Shown: one piece after another, positions 1 to 8,861 of the stretch
Layout of the letters: the number at the start of each line of letters is the position of its first letter
How positions within the stretch are numbered: position 1 is the stretch's first letter
Assembly (NCBI RefSeq): GCF_003989795.1
Contig: NZ_RZHG01000027.1
Coordinates: forward strand, 62,001-126,000
Source of the DNA: Vreelandella andesensis
Lineage (GTDB): Bacteria > Pseudomonadota > Gammaproteobacteria > Pseudomonadales > Halomonadaceae
Direction: 5' to 3'
DNA length: 64,000 bases
Program-made: the position numbers and the translations under genes
Notes under the pieces: model-generated
The model's database searches: none
What the model saw: only the letters and a program-made list of their open reading frames with translations
Told to the model about the DNA's origin: nothing

Positions 1-1
1 A

Positions 2-70
2 TATCGGCGTGCGCTGCGGGAGCTTTCTCCTCGCGTTCAGCGCTTGGCGCAACAAGGTAACGATGGATAA
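2..70 (+). CDS. rppH: RNA pyrophosphohydrolase, C-terminal end (partial)
   Basis: An open frame enters from the left edge and ends at a TAA at 68-70. The 22 visible residues begin YRRALRELSPRV and end with a short polar tail, which fits the C-terminus of the Nudix enzyme RppH. RppH removes pyrophosphate from mRNA 5' ends and so starts decay. The call rests mainly on position: rppH lies directly upstream of ptsP in many gammaproteobacteria. The Nudix box itself is outside the window. Confidence 0.6.
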   Translation, partial: YRRALRELSPRVQRLAQQGNDG

Positions 71-106
71 CGTGCATTCCACTGATTTGAGTAGCTGTTC
101 TGGGGA

Positions 107-176
107 ACTGTTCTAAGCAAGATTTGCTAAGCAAGCTGTTCTAAGCAAATTGTTCTAAGAAAAACGTGCTAATGAA
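107..176 (+). repeat. Five imperfect 14-bp tandem repeats before ptsP
   Basis: Units begin at 107, 121, 135, 149 and 163. The core is TGTTCTAAGCAA, for example ACTGTTCTAAGCAA and GCTGTTCTAAGCAA; the last two units have drifted. The array fills most of the gap between rppH and ptsP and runs into an in-frame ATG at 172. No function is evident; 14-bp spacing does not match a helical turn. Confidence 0.75.
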
Positions 177-267
177 ACGGTTCAAAGTAGACAGCTCCCA
201 GCAAACAGTGAAAGGGTGGCCGAAAAATCCCTCAGCGAGGCTAATAATAGTGAATAGTAAAACGTCC

Positions 268-2529
268 ATGCTTGAGGTGCTGCGACGCGTTATTCAAGAA
301 GTGAATGGCGCACGAAACCTCGACGCCGCGCTGTCAACGATGGTACGACGCATACGCAAGGCTATGCAGACTGACGTGTGCTCTTTCTATTTATATGACA
401 AGGAGCTTGAGTCACTTGTATTAATGGAAACGATTGGCCTTCGCACCCAAGCGGTAGGTCGCGTCGTGCTTCCGCTAGGCGAAGGTCTGGTAGGTTTAGT
501 GGCAAAACGCAGTGAACCGCTTAATTTAGAAGATGCCCAGTCTCACTCCCACTTCCGCTATTTTGAAGCAACCGGTGAGGAGCGCTACTCAAGCTTCTTG
601 GGAGTGCCAATCATTCATCAGCGCCTCATGTTGGGCGTGTTGGTCGTACAGCAAGCTGAAAAACGCCAGTATGACGACGAAGACGAAGCATTTCTTGTCA
701 CTATGGCTGCTCAGTTGGCCGGTGTGCTGGCCCATGCTCTTGCCACTGGTAACCTTGCTAGGCCTGCGCTTCCAGGTGGGCAGGCCATGTTCAAAGGTGT
801 GGCGGCTTCCCCAGGTATGGCAATGGGAGAGGCGGTAGTGATAACACCGCCCGCTGACCTGAACAGCGTACCCGATCTTATTCCTAGAGACCAAGACTAC
901 GAAGTCGCACGGTTAAAAGAGGCCATTGGTAAAACACGTGATGAAATCCGCGCAGCGGCAGAGCGCTTGGTTAACCGTATTTCTGCTCAGGAGCTGGCGC
1001 TATTTGACGTTTATCAGCAAATGCTTGGCGAAGCGGCGCTCTCTGAAGAAGTGGAAAAGCGTATTCGTGAGGGGCAGTGGGCGCCCGGCGCGTTGGCCGA
1101 TGTCGTCCGCCGCCATGTGCAATACCTTGAGCGCGTAGACGACGACTATTTGCGTGAACGGGCGGCCGATATCCGCGATCTTGGTCGCCGTGTGCTGTCG
1201 CACCTTCAAGAAGACACGCCTTCCACCCCGGAAACCTACCCAGACAATGCCATTTTGGTAGGCGATGAAATTAGCGTTGCTATGTTGGGTGAAGTACCCA
1301 GAGACAAGCTCAAAGGACTGGTGTCAGTCCGCGGCTCGAGTACGTCGCATGTTGCTATTGTCGCTCGTGCCATGGGTATCCCTACGGTACTTGGGATGGT
1401 AGATCTGCCTTTGCCGCGCTTAAACGGCGCCCCCGTAGTGCTTGATGGCCACCGAGGGCGGCTATTTGTACGTCCAGCTGCAGAACTAAGAACACGCTAT
1501 GAAAGCCTGATTGCTGAAGAAGCAGCGCTGAGCGAGCTGCTAGAGCACGAGCAAGACCTGCCCAGTGAAACGCCGGATGGCCATACTATACCGCTAATGG
1601 TTAACACGGGGTTGGCGGTAGATGCATCGGCATTGCTTAAAAGTCGTATTGGCGGTGTAGGGTTATATCGTACCGAAGTGCCGTTTATGATTACCGAGCG
1701 CTTCCCTGGTGAAAAAGAACAAATGCGCATGTATCGCGAGCAGCTGCAAGGCTTTGCGCCACTGCCAGTCGTTATGCGAACGCTGGATATTGGCGGCGAT
1801 AAAGACCTTCCCTATTTTCCTATTGAAGAAGCAAATCCGTTTTTGGGTTGGCGAGGAATGCGAGTAACCCTCGATCATCCCGAAGTATTGATGGTGCAAC
1901 TGCGTGCCATGCTGAAAGCATCGCACGATTTGAATAATCTCTACGTGCTGTTCCCGATGATTACCAATGTGGAAGAGGTCGACGAAGCAATTCGTCTGCT
2001 GGATCGCGCCATTCTTGAGCTAGGCGAAGAGGGTATTGATGTCGAACGGCCTAAAGTGGGCGTGATGATTGAAGTGCCTGCCACTATTTATCAAATGGAT
2101 GCACTGGCGAAGCGGGTCGATTTTTTCTCAGTGGGCAGTAACGATCTTACGCAATATTTACTGGCAGTGGATCGCAACAATCCGCGCGTGTCTAGCCTGT
2201 ACGACGCGCTACACCCAGCGCTATTGGGCGCGCTGCAAGAGCTTTCTCAGGATGCCATTCGCTTAGAAAAGCCGATATCGCTTTGCGGCGAATTAGCGGG
2301 TGACCCCGCGGGTGCACTGCTATTGATGGCCATGGGATTTAACAGCCTATCAATGAATGCCCCTAGTTTGCCTAGAGTGCGGGCTGCTATCCGCCGCGTG
2401 CCAATGCAAGATGCGCAAACACTGCTTAAAGAGATCATGACGCTGGATACCCCTGCATTGGTACATGAGCATCTTAATCATCGTATGGATGACTGGCAGC
2501 TTTCGCACTTAATGCCGCCACGGGATTAA
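268..2529 (+). CDS. ptsP: Phosphoenolpyruvate-protein phosphotransferase of the nitrogen PTS (EI-Ntr)
   Basis: EI-Ntr takes phosphate from PEP and passes it to NPr and then EIIA-Ntr, a regulatory PTS linked to nitrogen and potassium balance. The product has an N-terminal GAF domain (about residues 1-150), a PEP-utilising N-domain starting FKGVAASPGMA, the swivelling domain with phospho-accepting His361 in TSHVAI, and a C-terminal PEP-binding TIM barrel. The frame is open from GTG 166 and ATG 172, but I chose ATG 268. The sequence MLEVLRRVIQEV there aligns with the usual family start and gives 753 aa, close to the family length. No strong Shine-Dalgarno precedes 268, so the start is uncertain. 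It follows rppH, the usual neighbour. Confidence 0.93.
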   Translation: MLEVLRRVIQEVNGARNLDAALSTMVRRIRKAMQTDVCSFYLYDKELESLVLMETIGLRTQAVGRVVLPLGEGLVGLVAKRSEPLNLEDAQSHSHFRYFEATGEERYSSFLGVPIIHQRLMLGVLVVQQAEKRQYDDEDEAFLVTMAAQLAGVLAHALATGNLARPALPGGQAMFKGVAASPGMAMGEAVVITPPADLNSVPDLIPRDQDYEVARLKEAIGKTRDEIRAAAERLVNRISAQELALFDVYQQMLGEAALSEEVEKRIREGQWAPGALADVVRRHVQYLERVDDDYLRERAADIRDLGRRVLSHLQEDTPSTPETYPDNAILVGDEISVAMLGEVPRDKLKGLVSVRGSSTSHVAIVARAMGIPTVLGMVDLPLPRLNGAPVVLDGHRGRLFVRPAAELRTRYESLIAEEAALSELLEHEQDLPSETPDGHTIPLMVNTGLAVDASALLKSRIGGVGLYRTEVPFMITERFPGEKEQMRMYREQLQGFAPLPVVMRTLDIGGDKDLPYFPIEEANPFLGWRGMRVTLDHPEVLMVQLRAMLKASHDLNNLYVLFPMITNVEEVDEAIRLLDRAILELGEEGIDVERPKVGVMIEVPATIYQMDALAKRVDFFSVGSNDLTQYLLAVDRNNPRVSSLYDALHPALLGALQELSQDAIRLEKPISLCGELAGDPAGALLLMAMGFNSLSMNAPSLPRVRAAIRRVPMQDAQTLLKEIMTLDTPALVHEHLNHRMDDWQLSHLMPPRD

Positions 2530-2584
2530 ATAGCGGTGCTACTTGTGCCAGTACCAGTTGTCGGTATCAGTTTCTAGTACCAAT

Positions 2585-3352
2585 TCAGTGCCTGGGCGTC
2601 GTCAATATAGTTTCTCCTTCAAAACGACCGAGTGGCCCGAATCGCTGCTCGGTTATTTCTACTTGCCCTTGATGGTTGAGCGTTAACCACGTGGTTGCTC
2701 GGGTGCCGTACTGTTCACCAATAATAAACGCTGAAGAAAGCTGGCGCTCTAGCGTTAACCCTACCCCCGTATCCGGTAGCTGCTCATCCGGTGCGGTATG
2801 CGAGCTGTGCAGCGCATGTTGCGTCGCGGACTGCCACTGTTCGTGGGCGCTGTTTAACAAGGCGTCGCGAACCAGGTTCAATTTTGGCCAGGGGGTATTA
2901 AGGGTGGCGTTTGATAAGCCGTGTACCCCTGGTGGCACGTTAGAAAGGACTACCCCATGGCGGCCGCGGTGCAAGTGCCACATGCATTGTGGGGTGGCAA
3001 CCAGTAGGTTAAACCCCGCATAGCGTTGGGCGGTCGTGCTTTCTTGTGCGTTAAGCCATGCTTCTACATCGTCGCTTTGTAAGACACTAGCAACAAGTTC
3101 ACCTCGGCTGGGTGCATTGGCAGGTGTTGCCAATAAGGGGTCGCGCACATTGGTCAACGCTGCGATAACGCCTTGGTCGTTGGCGGCCAACCACGTCCCC
3201 CCGGCTTCCAAGTCGCGTCCTCCCAGCATGGTGGGGTGCTCTTCCCAGTAAGCCAGAGGCGCAGTTGGCCGCTGATGGAATTCATCTCGGTTACCTGCCA
3301 AGCGTAAAGGGATAGAAGAGCCTGGGGCCCACGAAAAGGTGATTAAACACAT
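2585..3352 (-). CDS. NRDE family protein (TANGO2-like)
   Basis: The 255-aa product begins MCLITFSW, with Cys2 exposed after Met removal as in Ntn-hydrolase-like proteins, and carries the namesake NRDE motif at residues 21-24. The family includes animal TANGO2; bacterial members have no firmly established reaction. It is convergent with ptsP (55 bp between stops) and divergent from the receiver protein at 3.5 kb, so it is probably a single-gene unit. The 150 bp beyond its start hold no convincing gene; an open frame on the minus strand up to 3488 looks like chance. Confidence 0.88.
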   Translation of the reverse strand: MCLITFSWAPGSSIPLRLAGNRDEFHQRPTAPLAYWEEHPTMLGGRDLEAGGTWLAANDQGVIAALTNVRDPLLATPANAPSRGELVASVLQSDDVEAWLNAQESTTAQRYAGFNLLVATPQCMWHLHRGRHGVVLSNVPPGVHGLSNATLNTPWPKLNLVRDALLNSAHEQWQSATQHALHSSHTAPDEQLPDTGVGLTLERQLSSAFIIGEQYGTRATTWLTLNHQGQVEITEQRFGPLGRFEGETILTTPRH

Positions 3353-3516
3353 AATGATGGCTCACGAATAGTGACAGGAATTTAATCAGCCAGCTTGGCA
3401 TGACAGTATTGAGGCGTAGACATACGCTTAACATTAATATAAACATGCCTAGCCATGCTATGGCTGCCAACATGTTAAGGCGCAACATTTAAGAAGCCAC
3501 TTTGGAAGCGCACACT

Positions 3517-4686
3517 ATGCAACGCAATCAGCGAGAGCACTTCTGGAATGCGATTGTCTGGCCAACTCTGTGGCCTCTTTTACTCATTCAGGCGGCCTTG
3601 GTAGTGCTTGGCATGTTGGTAGGGCTGGTAGTGTGGGGGCTTTCTCCTAGTCAAGCGACGTGGAGTACTACCCTCTGGCTGACCCTTGCGTTGCTACTCG
3701 GCAGTGGTTTGAACGTTAGCGTTTTTTTGATGCTAGTAAAAAGTCGTGCAAAGCAAAAAGACGCCCATTTCATACAAGAGCTGGCTGAGTTAGAACGCCA
3801 AGTCAACACGTTGACTAATCGGCAACCGGAGCCGGCTCATACGCAGGTAAATAAAACGGGTGAAGAATTGCCACTTACCCGTTTAGTAATGGTCAATAAG
3901 CGGTTGACGGATGTCATATTCGCGGAAGAGGATGCACAGCACCTCGTTTCTTCAAGCGAGCTAGTCAGGCCCGATCAAAACTTGCTTGATGACCTCCATC
4001 ATCAGCAAAAACAATTACAGCACCTTGTCGCTGGTCGTGACCGAGCGCGGGAAGAGTCACGTTTGAAATCTGGGTACCTCACGTTACTTCAGGGTGAAGC
4101 CGACGGTCTATTCGACTATTTAGGTAATATGTTGAAAGCAGATAATTCAGAAACCTGTCATCAACATATTAACCACGTGCGGGAACGACTCGCAGATATA
4201 CGCGCGTTGCTTACTAATTTTGTCCAGCAAAGTGCCAATGAAACGGATGCTTATGAACAATCGCTGCCTGTTTCTTCTGATCGCAAGCTGCGCATTCTGG
4301 TGGTAGATGATGGTCCCGTTAATTTAATGCTGGCGCGTCAAATGCTAGAAACCCAGGGGCTTCAAGTAGATGGCGTCAGCAGTGGCGAGGAGGCCTTAGA
4401 GTGCCAGCAAACAGTCTTTTATGATCTGGTGTTTATGGATATTTTTATGCCGACTTTAGATGGATTAGAAACGGCTCGCCGTTGGCGAACGTCTGAGCGT
4501 CTTAATGGTGGTCAGCGACGCAGTGTCTTGATTGCTCTTACTGCGAATGTTGATAACGCAGGCCATGGCGCTTATAACGCTGCTGGTATGGATGACGTGC
4601 TAGCCAAGCCCTACAAACCCGAAACACTGCTCAGCATGATTACTCAATGGGTACCCGGTGCGAATAATCAGGTGCAAAATAAATGA
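3517..4686 (+). CDS. Membrane-anchored response-regulator receiver protein
   Basis: Two hydrophobic segments near the N-terminus (about residues 18-45 and 55-80) anchor a cytoplasmic region with coiled-coil character and a C-terminal receiver domain. The receiver starts RILVVDDGPVNLML and has phospho-acceptor Asp308 in VFMDIFMP and a Lys in LAKPYKP. No histidine-kinase catalytic domain is present, although the plan resembles a hybrid kinase such as BarA that has lost its kinase core. ATG 3517 has GGAAG eight bases upstream; an in-frame TTG at 3502 is an alternative. The gene overlaps the next one by four bases (ATGA), so the two are probably translationally coupled. Confidence 0.8.
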   Translation: MQRNQREHFWNAIVWPTLWPLLLIQAALVVLGMLVGLVVWGLSPSQATWSTTLWLTLALLLGSGLNVSVFLMLVKSRAKQKDAHFIQELAELERQVNTLTNRQPEPAHTQVNKTGEELPLTRLVMVNKRLTDVIFAEEDAQHLVSSSELVRPDQNLLDDLHHQQKQLQHLVAGRDRAREESRLKSGYLTLLQGEADGLFDYLGNMLKADNSETCHQHINHVRERLADIRALLTNFVQQSANETDAYEQSLPVSSDRKLRILVVDDGPVNLMLARQMLETQGLQVDGVSSGEEALECQQTVFYDLVFMDIFMPTLDGLETARRWRTSERLNGGQRRSVLIALTANVDNAGHGAYNAAGMDDVLAKPYKPETLLSMITQWVPGANNQVQNK

Positions 4687-5480
4687 CAGTATTGAGTATT
4701 TTGGCAGGGTATTTGTTGCTAGGGGCAGTGGCAGGCACCATGGCGGGTTTGTTTGGAGTAGGGGGTGGTTTAATCATTGTGCCTGCGCTTGTCTTTGCGT
4801 TTGGCTTACAAGAGGTGGCTCCTGAAATCACCATGCACCTTGCAGTAGGTACCTCCCTTGCCACCATCGTCGTTACGGGGGCTTCGTCAGCCTTAGGGCA
4901 CTTCCGAAAAGGCAGTATTCATAAACCATGGTTCATGGCGCTGCTGCCCGGGCTTATGTTGGGGGCGATAGGAGGGGTGTTTATCGCAGACAACCTTTCG
5001 GGCACCGTTTTAGGAACATTATTCGGGGTGTTTGTATTGCTGCTGGCAGTCAAAATGGTGTTTGGACTTTCGCCAAAGCCCGGTAGTGCACCACCGGGGA
5101 GTGTGGCAATGGCCATTGCTGGCGGCGTCGTGGGTGCCATTTCTGCACTGTTTGGAATCGGCGGAGGGGCTATGACAGTGCCCTGGCTTTCACGCTGTGG
5201 GGCGAGCATAACCCAAGCGGTGGGAACCTCTGCTGCTTGCGGCTTACCAATAGCCACGGTGGGGGCGATAACGTTCATTGTTGTGGGGTGGGGTAATCCG
5301 CTTCTCCCCCAATGGGCGACTGGCTTTGTCATGTGGCCAGCCTTTATCGGCATTGTGCTAACCAGCGTACCGTTTGCACGGGTTGGCGTTCGTCTGGCGC
5401 ATATCCTTCCAGCCACTGTGCTGAGGTTTTCATTTGCAACGCTGTTGGCCGTGGTGGGCATGCGCTTCATATTGGCGTAA
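4683..5480 (+). CDS. Sulfite exporter TauE/SafE (TSUP) family permease
   Basis: The 265-aa protein is almost entirely membrane helices, in two related halves that each open with a glycine-rich motif (GLFGVGGGLIIVP near residue 20; ALFGIGGGAMTVPW near 155). This internal duplication is diagnostic of TSUP permeases, which move sulfite, sulfonates or other small organic anions. Substrate cannot be told from sequence. It starts in the ATGA overlap with the receiver gene and is followed 51 bp later by lgt. Confidence 0.88.
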   Translation: MTVLSILAGYLLLGAVAGTMAGLFGVGGGLIIVPALVFAFGLQEVAPEITMHLAVGTSLATIVVTGASSALGHFRKGSIHKPWFMALLPGLMLGAIGGVFIADNLSGTVLGTLFGVFVLLLAVKMVFGLSPKPGSAPPGSVAMAIAGGVVGAISALFGIGGGAMTVPWLSRCGASITQAVGTSAACGLPIATVGAITFIVVGWGNPLLPQWATGFVMWPAFIGIVLTSVPFARVGVRLAHILPATVLRFSFATLLAVVGMRFILA

Positions 5481-5531
5481 TTCACGTCTGCCACGCTGCT
5501 ATTTTCTTCCTGTTTGCTTTAGAGATTCTCG

Positions 5532-6320
5532 ATGATTAATTACCCAACGATTGACCCTGTAGCGATTTCACTTGGCCCGCTGCAGGTTCATTGGTACGGC
5601 TTGATGTATGTGGTGGGGTTTGTTGCGGCATGGTGGCTAGGGTGTAAGCGGGCGCCACGTATTGGGCTTACAAAAGACGATATCGGTGATTTGCTGTTTT
5701 ACTGCGCCATTGGTGTGGTGGTGGGCGGGCGGTTAGGTTATGCACTGTTTTACGGCTTAGGGCAGTGGGCGGCTGACCCGCTATGGGTGTTCCGCGTATG
5801 GGATGGCGGCATGAGTTTCCACGGTGGCTTATTGGGAGTGCTACTTGCCGCATGGTTATTTGCACGTCGCAAGAAACTGGCATTTATCACCCTTGCCGAC
5901 TTTATTGCCCCGCTGGCACCTATCGGTTTAGGCGCAGGCAGGATTGGTAATTTCATCAACCATGAGCTGCCGGGACGTGTAACGTCGTTACCGTGGGGCA
6001 TGCCATTTCCTGGTATGGGGCCAGAGCCACGCCATCCTTCAGCGCTTTACGAAGCCTTTCTGGAAGGTATCGTACTGTTTGTCATTTTGTGGTGGGTGTC
6101 TGCCCAGCCACGCGCCAGGGGTTTTTTATCAGGCTTGTTCCTATTAGGTTACGGTGTCTTCCGCTTTTTGGTTGAGTTTGTGCGTATGCCGGATGCCCAC
6201 ATTGGCTATCTCGCTTTTGGTTGGTTCACCATGGGCATGTTGCTTACCCTCCCGATGATTGCGCTAGGCCTTGTATTTATCGCCTGGTCACGTAATCAGC
6301 CAATCGATGCCAAGATTTAA
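5532..6320 (+). CDS. lgt: Prolipoprotein diacylglyceryl transferase
   Basis: Lgt moves diacylglycerol from phosphatidylglycerol to the lipobox Cys of prolipoproteins at the inner membrane. The 262-aa product has about seven membrane helices, the HGGLLG segment after WDGGMSF, and the family signature [14 protein letters not shown]. It sits in the common lgt-thyA-folA order. It is needed for the lipoproteins encoded at 13.2 and 42.3 kb. Confidence 0.96.
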   Translation: MINYPTIDPVAISLGPLQVHWYGLMYVVGFVAAWWLGCKRAPRIGLTKDDIGDLLFYCAIGVVVGGRLGYALFYGLGQWAADPLWVFRVWDGGMSFHGGLLGVLLAAWLFARRKKLAFITLADFIAPLAPIGLGAGRIGNFINHELPGRVTSLPWGMPFPGMGPEPRHPSALYEAFLEGIVLFVILWWVSAQPRARGFLSGLFLLGYGVFRFLVEFVRMPDAHIGYLAFGWFTMGMLLTLPMIALGLVFIAWSRNQPIDAKI

Positions 6321-6321
6321 A

Positions 6322-6354
6322 GGGTGAGGAGTGATTGAGTGAGGAGTGATGAGT
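6322..6354 (+). repeat. Short GTGAGGAGTGA-type repeats between lgt and thyA
   Basis: The sequence GTGAGGAGTGAT occurs here twice in tandem, separated by a few bases. It resembles the TGAGG/CCTCA-rich tracts that recur in the capsule locus (44.4, 46.9 and 48.7 kb). The rest of the 130-bp gap shows no further gene or clear promoter. Confidence 0.5.
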
Positions 6355-6450
6355 TGGGCCAGGGGCAAATAGTGAAAAGAATGCTTCTGGTCGACCGATG
6401 CTTACGCGTATAGACTATGTGCCCAAATTGATTTTTAATCTGGAATTTCT

Positions 6451-7281
6451 GTGACTGCAATAACGCCCACGCCGAAAGACGCGCTTGAACAGCCGTACCT
6501 AGACCTAATGCGCACCGTGCTAGAGCAGGGCGTTGACCGGAATGACCGCACTGGCGTTGGTACGCGCTCAGTGTTTGGTCATCAAATGCGTTTTGACCTT
6601 TCTCGTGGTTTTCCGCTGCTAACCACTAAAAAGCTGCACTTGCGTTCTATCATTCATGAGCTGCTGTGGTTTCTCAAAGGTGATACCAATATCGGGTATC
6701 TCAAGGAGAACGGCGTACGCATTTGGGACGATTGGGCCGATGAACACGGTAACCTTGGGCCTGTTTACGGTTACCAGTGGCGCAGTTGGCCAAGCCCCAA
6801 TGGTGGTAGCGTCGACCAGATTTCTAATGTATTAGAGCAAATTCGTACCACGCCCCAATCGCGGCGACTGATTGTTTCTGCCTGGAATCCAGGTCAAGTT
6901 GATGAAATGAAACTGCCGCCTTGCCACTGCTTATTTCAATTTTATGTGGCCAATGGGCGTCTCTCATGTCAGCTTTACCAACGTAGTGCCGATATCTTTT
7001 TGGGTGTGCCGTTCAATATTGCAAGTTATGCGTTGTTGCTCAGTATGGTGGCCCAGGTAACCGGCCTGGAACCCGGCGAGTTTGTCCATACGCTGGGTGA
7101 TGCTCATCTTTACAGCAATCACCTAGAGCAGGCTCAGGAGCAGTTAAGCCGCACGCCTAAAGCGCCGCCACGTCTGGTGCTTAACTCCCGGGTAACTAAT
7201 TTGTTTGATTTCACTTTTGACGACATCCACATCGAAGATTATGAATCGCACCCCCACATCAAAGCGGAGGTAGCCGTATGA
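6451..7281 (+). CDS. thyA: Thymidylate synthase
   Basis: ThyA methylates dUMP to dTMP using methylene-tetrahydrofolate. The 276-aa product shows the catalytic Cys158 in LPPCHC, the [10 protein letters not shown] phosphate-binding loop before it, and the C-terminal substrate region. Translation appears to begin at GTG 6451; the protein is slightly longer than the 264-aa enteric enzyme at its N-terminus. It overlaps folA by four bases, matching the chemistry: ThyA produces dihydrofolate, which FolA reduces. Confidence 0.97.
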   Translation: MTAITPTPKDALEQPYLDLMRTVLEQGVDRNDRTGVGTRSVFGHQMRFDLSRGFPLLTTKKLHLRSIIHELLWFLKGDTNIGYLKENGVRIWDDWADEHGNLGPVYGYQWRSWPSPNGGSVDQISNVLEQIRTTPQSRRLIVSAWNPGQVDEMKLPPCHCLFQFYVANGRLSCQLYQRSADIFLGVPFNIASYALLLSMVAQVTGLEPGEFVHTLGDAHLYSNHLEQAQEQLSRTPKAPPRLVLNSRVTNLFDFTFDDIHIEDYESHPHIKAEVAV

Positions 7282-7817
7282 GTCAGCAGCAACATGTGTA
7301 TGACCCTTTGGTACCAATAGCGATGATTGTGGCGATGGCCAAAAATCGAGTGATCGGTGTAAACGGTAAGTTGCCTTGGTACCTGCCGGAAGATTTAAAA
7401 TTCTTCAAGCGTATGACGCAGGCTAAGCCCCTTGTCATGGGGCGCAAAACCTTTGCATCCATAGGTAAGCCGCTACCTAATCGTCTCAATATTGTGGTAA
7501 CTCGTGATGCAGGCTTTACCGCCGAAGGCGTGCGGATATGTCATGAGCTACCCGCAGCATTGGCATTGGCTGATCAACAGGCCACGATTGAGGCCGCCGA
7601 AGAAATTATGGTGATGGGAGGAGGCGAGATTTATCGACAAGCGCTTCCCCATGCTCAACGCCTTTACATCACTGAAGTGGATATAGATGTTGATGGCGAT
7701 GCCGTTTTCCCCGAATTCTCTATGGAAGAGTGGCAGGAAGTTCAGCGTGTGGCGGGCAAGCCGGCAGAAGGGCAGCCCCAGTACGACTTTGTAGTTTATG
7801 AGCGGATCGCCGACTGA
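7278..7817 (+). CDS. folA: Dihydrofolate reductase
   Basis: FolA regenerates tetrahydrofolate with NADPH. The 179-aa product carries the Met20-loop sequence [18 protein letters not shown] with the substrate-binding acid at Asp39, GRKTFASIG for NADPH binding, and the VMGGGEIY glycine motif. It starts in the ATGA overlap with thyA, and its 3' end overlaps the larger open frame of the ProQ-like gene, whose real start lies beyond the folA stop. Confidence 0.97.
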   Translation: MSQQQHVYDPLVPIAMIVAMAKNRVIGVNGKLPWYLPEDLKFFKRMTQAKPLVMGRKTFASIGKPLPNRLNIVVTRDAGFTAEGVRICHELPAALALADQQATIEAAEEIMVMGGGEIYRQALPHAQRLYITEVDIDVDGDAVFPEFSMEEWQEVQRVAGKPAEGQPQYDFVVYERIAD

Positions 7818-7839
7818 TCAGCGCAAAGGAGGAGGGGTT

Positions 7840-8598
7840 ATGGCCGCAACAGTATTGGCTCTGTTAGAGACATTAGAAACGCACCTTGAGCAGACCAAGG
7901 CCGAACTGAACGCGTTGCGTGAAGAGAATGAAATGCTCAAACGGCAGTTGGCTGACCAAGCACAAAATCCCCAGCCGTCTTCGCCGCCGATACAAAATCC
8001 AGTTCAGCCTGAGCCATCTGTTGCTGAAACGTCTGCAGATGATGCAAAGCCTTCATCAGGCGTGCCTGACACTCAAACAACACCGCAGCCGCCTTCTCCT
8101 CAAGCACTTTTGAACCAATGGTACAAACGCTACCCGCAAGCGTTTTTCACAGGTCATACGAAACCCTTAAAGGTGGGCATTCACCAAGACCTAGCTCAGC
8201 AGGAACCCTGGTCAGGGAAGTTGATTCGCAGAGCGCTAGCTAACTATGTGAATTTACCTCGCTATGTGAAATCCATGCGAGAAGGCGCTGAGCGAATCGA
8301 CTTAGATGGAAAGCCAGCAGGCAACGTCGATAAAGAAGCGGCGCGACACGCTAGTGAGCGGCGAAAAGATAAGCAGGATAGTGATGCACCAAAGCAAACG
8401 CAGTCTTCAGAAAATAGAAAGCCGCAACAGGCACCCAAACAAGCCGCTTTAAAATCACCCAAAAAAGCTGCCCCTACACCTGTGAAGCCACCTGTGCAGG
8501 TCGATAGAGAAGAAGCGACTAAAAAAACAGAAACAGCGAAACCGCTTAGCTTGGAAGATAAACTAAGGGGGCTTCAGCAAAAATTTACCGGCCGCTGA
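7840..8598 (+). CDS. ProQ/FinO-domain RNA-binding protein
   Basis: A ProQ/FinO domain is visible at about residues 88-180 (LLNQWYKRYPQAFF to GNVDKEAARHASERRKDK). It is preceded by a coiled coil and a Pro/Gln-rich linker and followed by a Lys/Ala/Pro-rich basic tail. Proteins of this family bind structured RNAs and act as RNA chaperones. ATG 7840 is favoured over the upstream in-frame ATG 7798 because a near-perfect AAAGGAGG lies 6-10 bases before it. The N-terminal coiled coil is an addition relative to E. coli ProQ. Confidence 0.87.
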   Translation: MAATVLALLETLETHLEQTKAELNALREENEMLKRQLADQAQNPQPSSPPIQNPVQPEPSVAETSADDAKPSSGVPDTQTTPQPPSPQALLNQWYKRYPQAFFTGHTKPLKVGIHQDLAQQEPWSGKLIRRALANYVNLPRYVKSMREGAERIDLDGKPAGNVDKEAARHASERRKDKQDSDAPKQTQSSENRKPQQAPKQAALKSPKKAAPTPVKPPVQVDREEATKKTETAKPLSLEDKLRGLQQKFTGR

Positions 8599-8861
8599 GA
8601 CCCGTCAGTTGCCCATGGGTTCCTTAAAAAAACGCAAATCGTAAAAAAACACTGTTTTTTTCTATTGCGTTCACTTGAATCCCGGTATAGAGTTTGACCT
8701 GCGAGCATTGGACTATAACAAGGCTTAGCTGAGGACATGCCGCATACCACCGGGAAAAACCGGAGGATGGCACAAAGAGCATGGCCCGCAAGCCAACTGT
8801 AAACTTAATAATAAGTTTGCAGAAACGATCGAAACAGTAAGTTAGTTAAGGAACCTACATC
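8599..8861 (+). promoter_or_regulatory. Porin leader region
   Basis: This 263-bp gap starts with A and T runs (8643-8661) that can pair. Promoter-like hexamers include TTGCGT (8665) with TATAGA (8686), and TTGACC (8694) with TATAAC (8714), but spacers of 14-15 bp make both weak candidates. The segment 8735-8800 contains GC-rich short inverted repeats (accaccgggaaaaaccgg), plausible for a structured 5' leader. AAGGA 8-11 bases before ATG 8862 is a good ribosome site. Confidence 0.4.

Noticed and set aside
3291..3488. 65-aa minus-strand ORF upstream of the NRDE gene, hydrophobic
   Set aside because: It overlaps the start of a well supported gene, has no ribosome site and no family features; probably chance.
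4919..5494. 191-aa open frame antisense to the TSUP permease
   Set aside because: The long frame follows from codon use of the membrane protein on the other strand; composition is Pro/Thr/Ala-rich without motifs.
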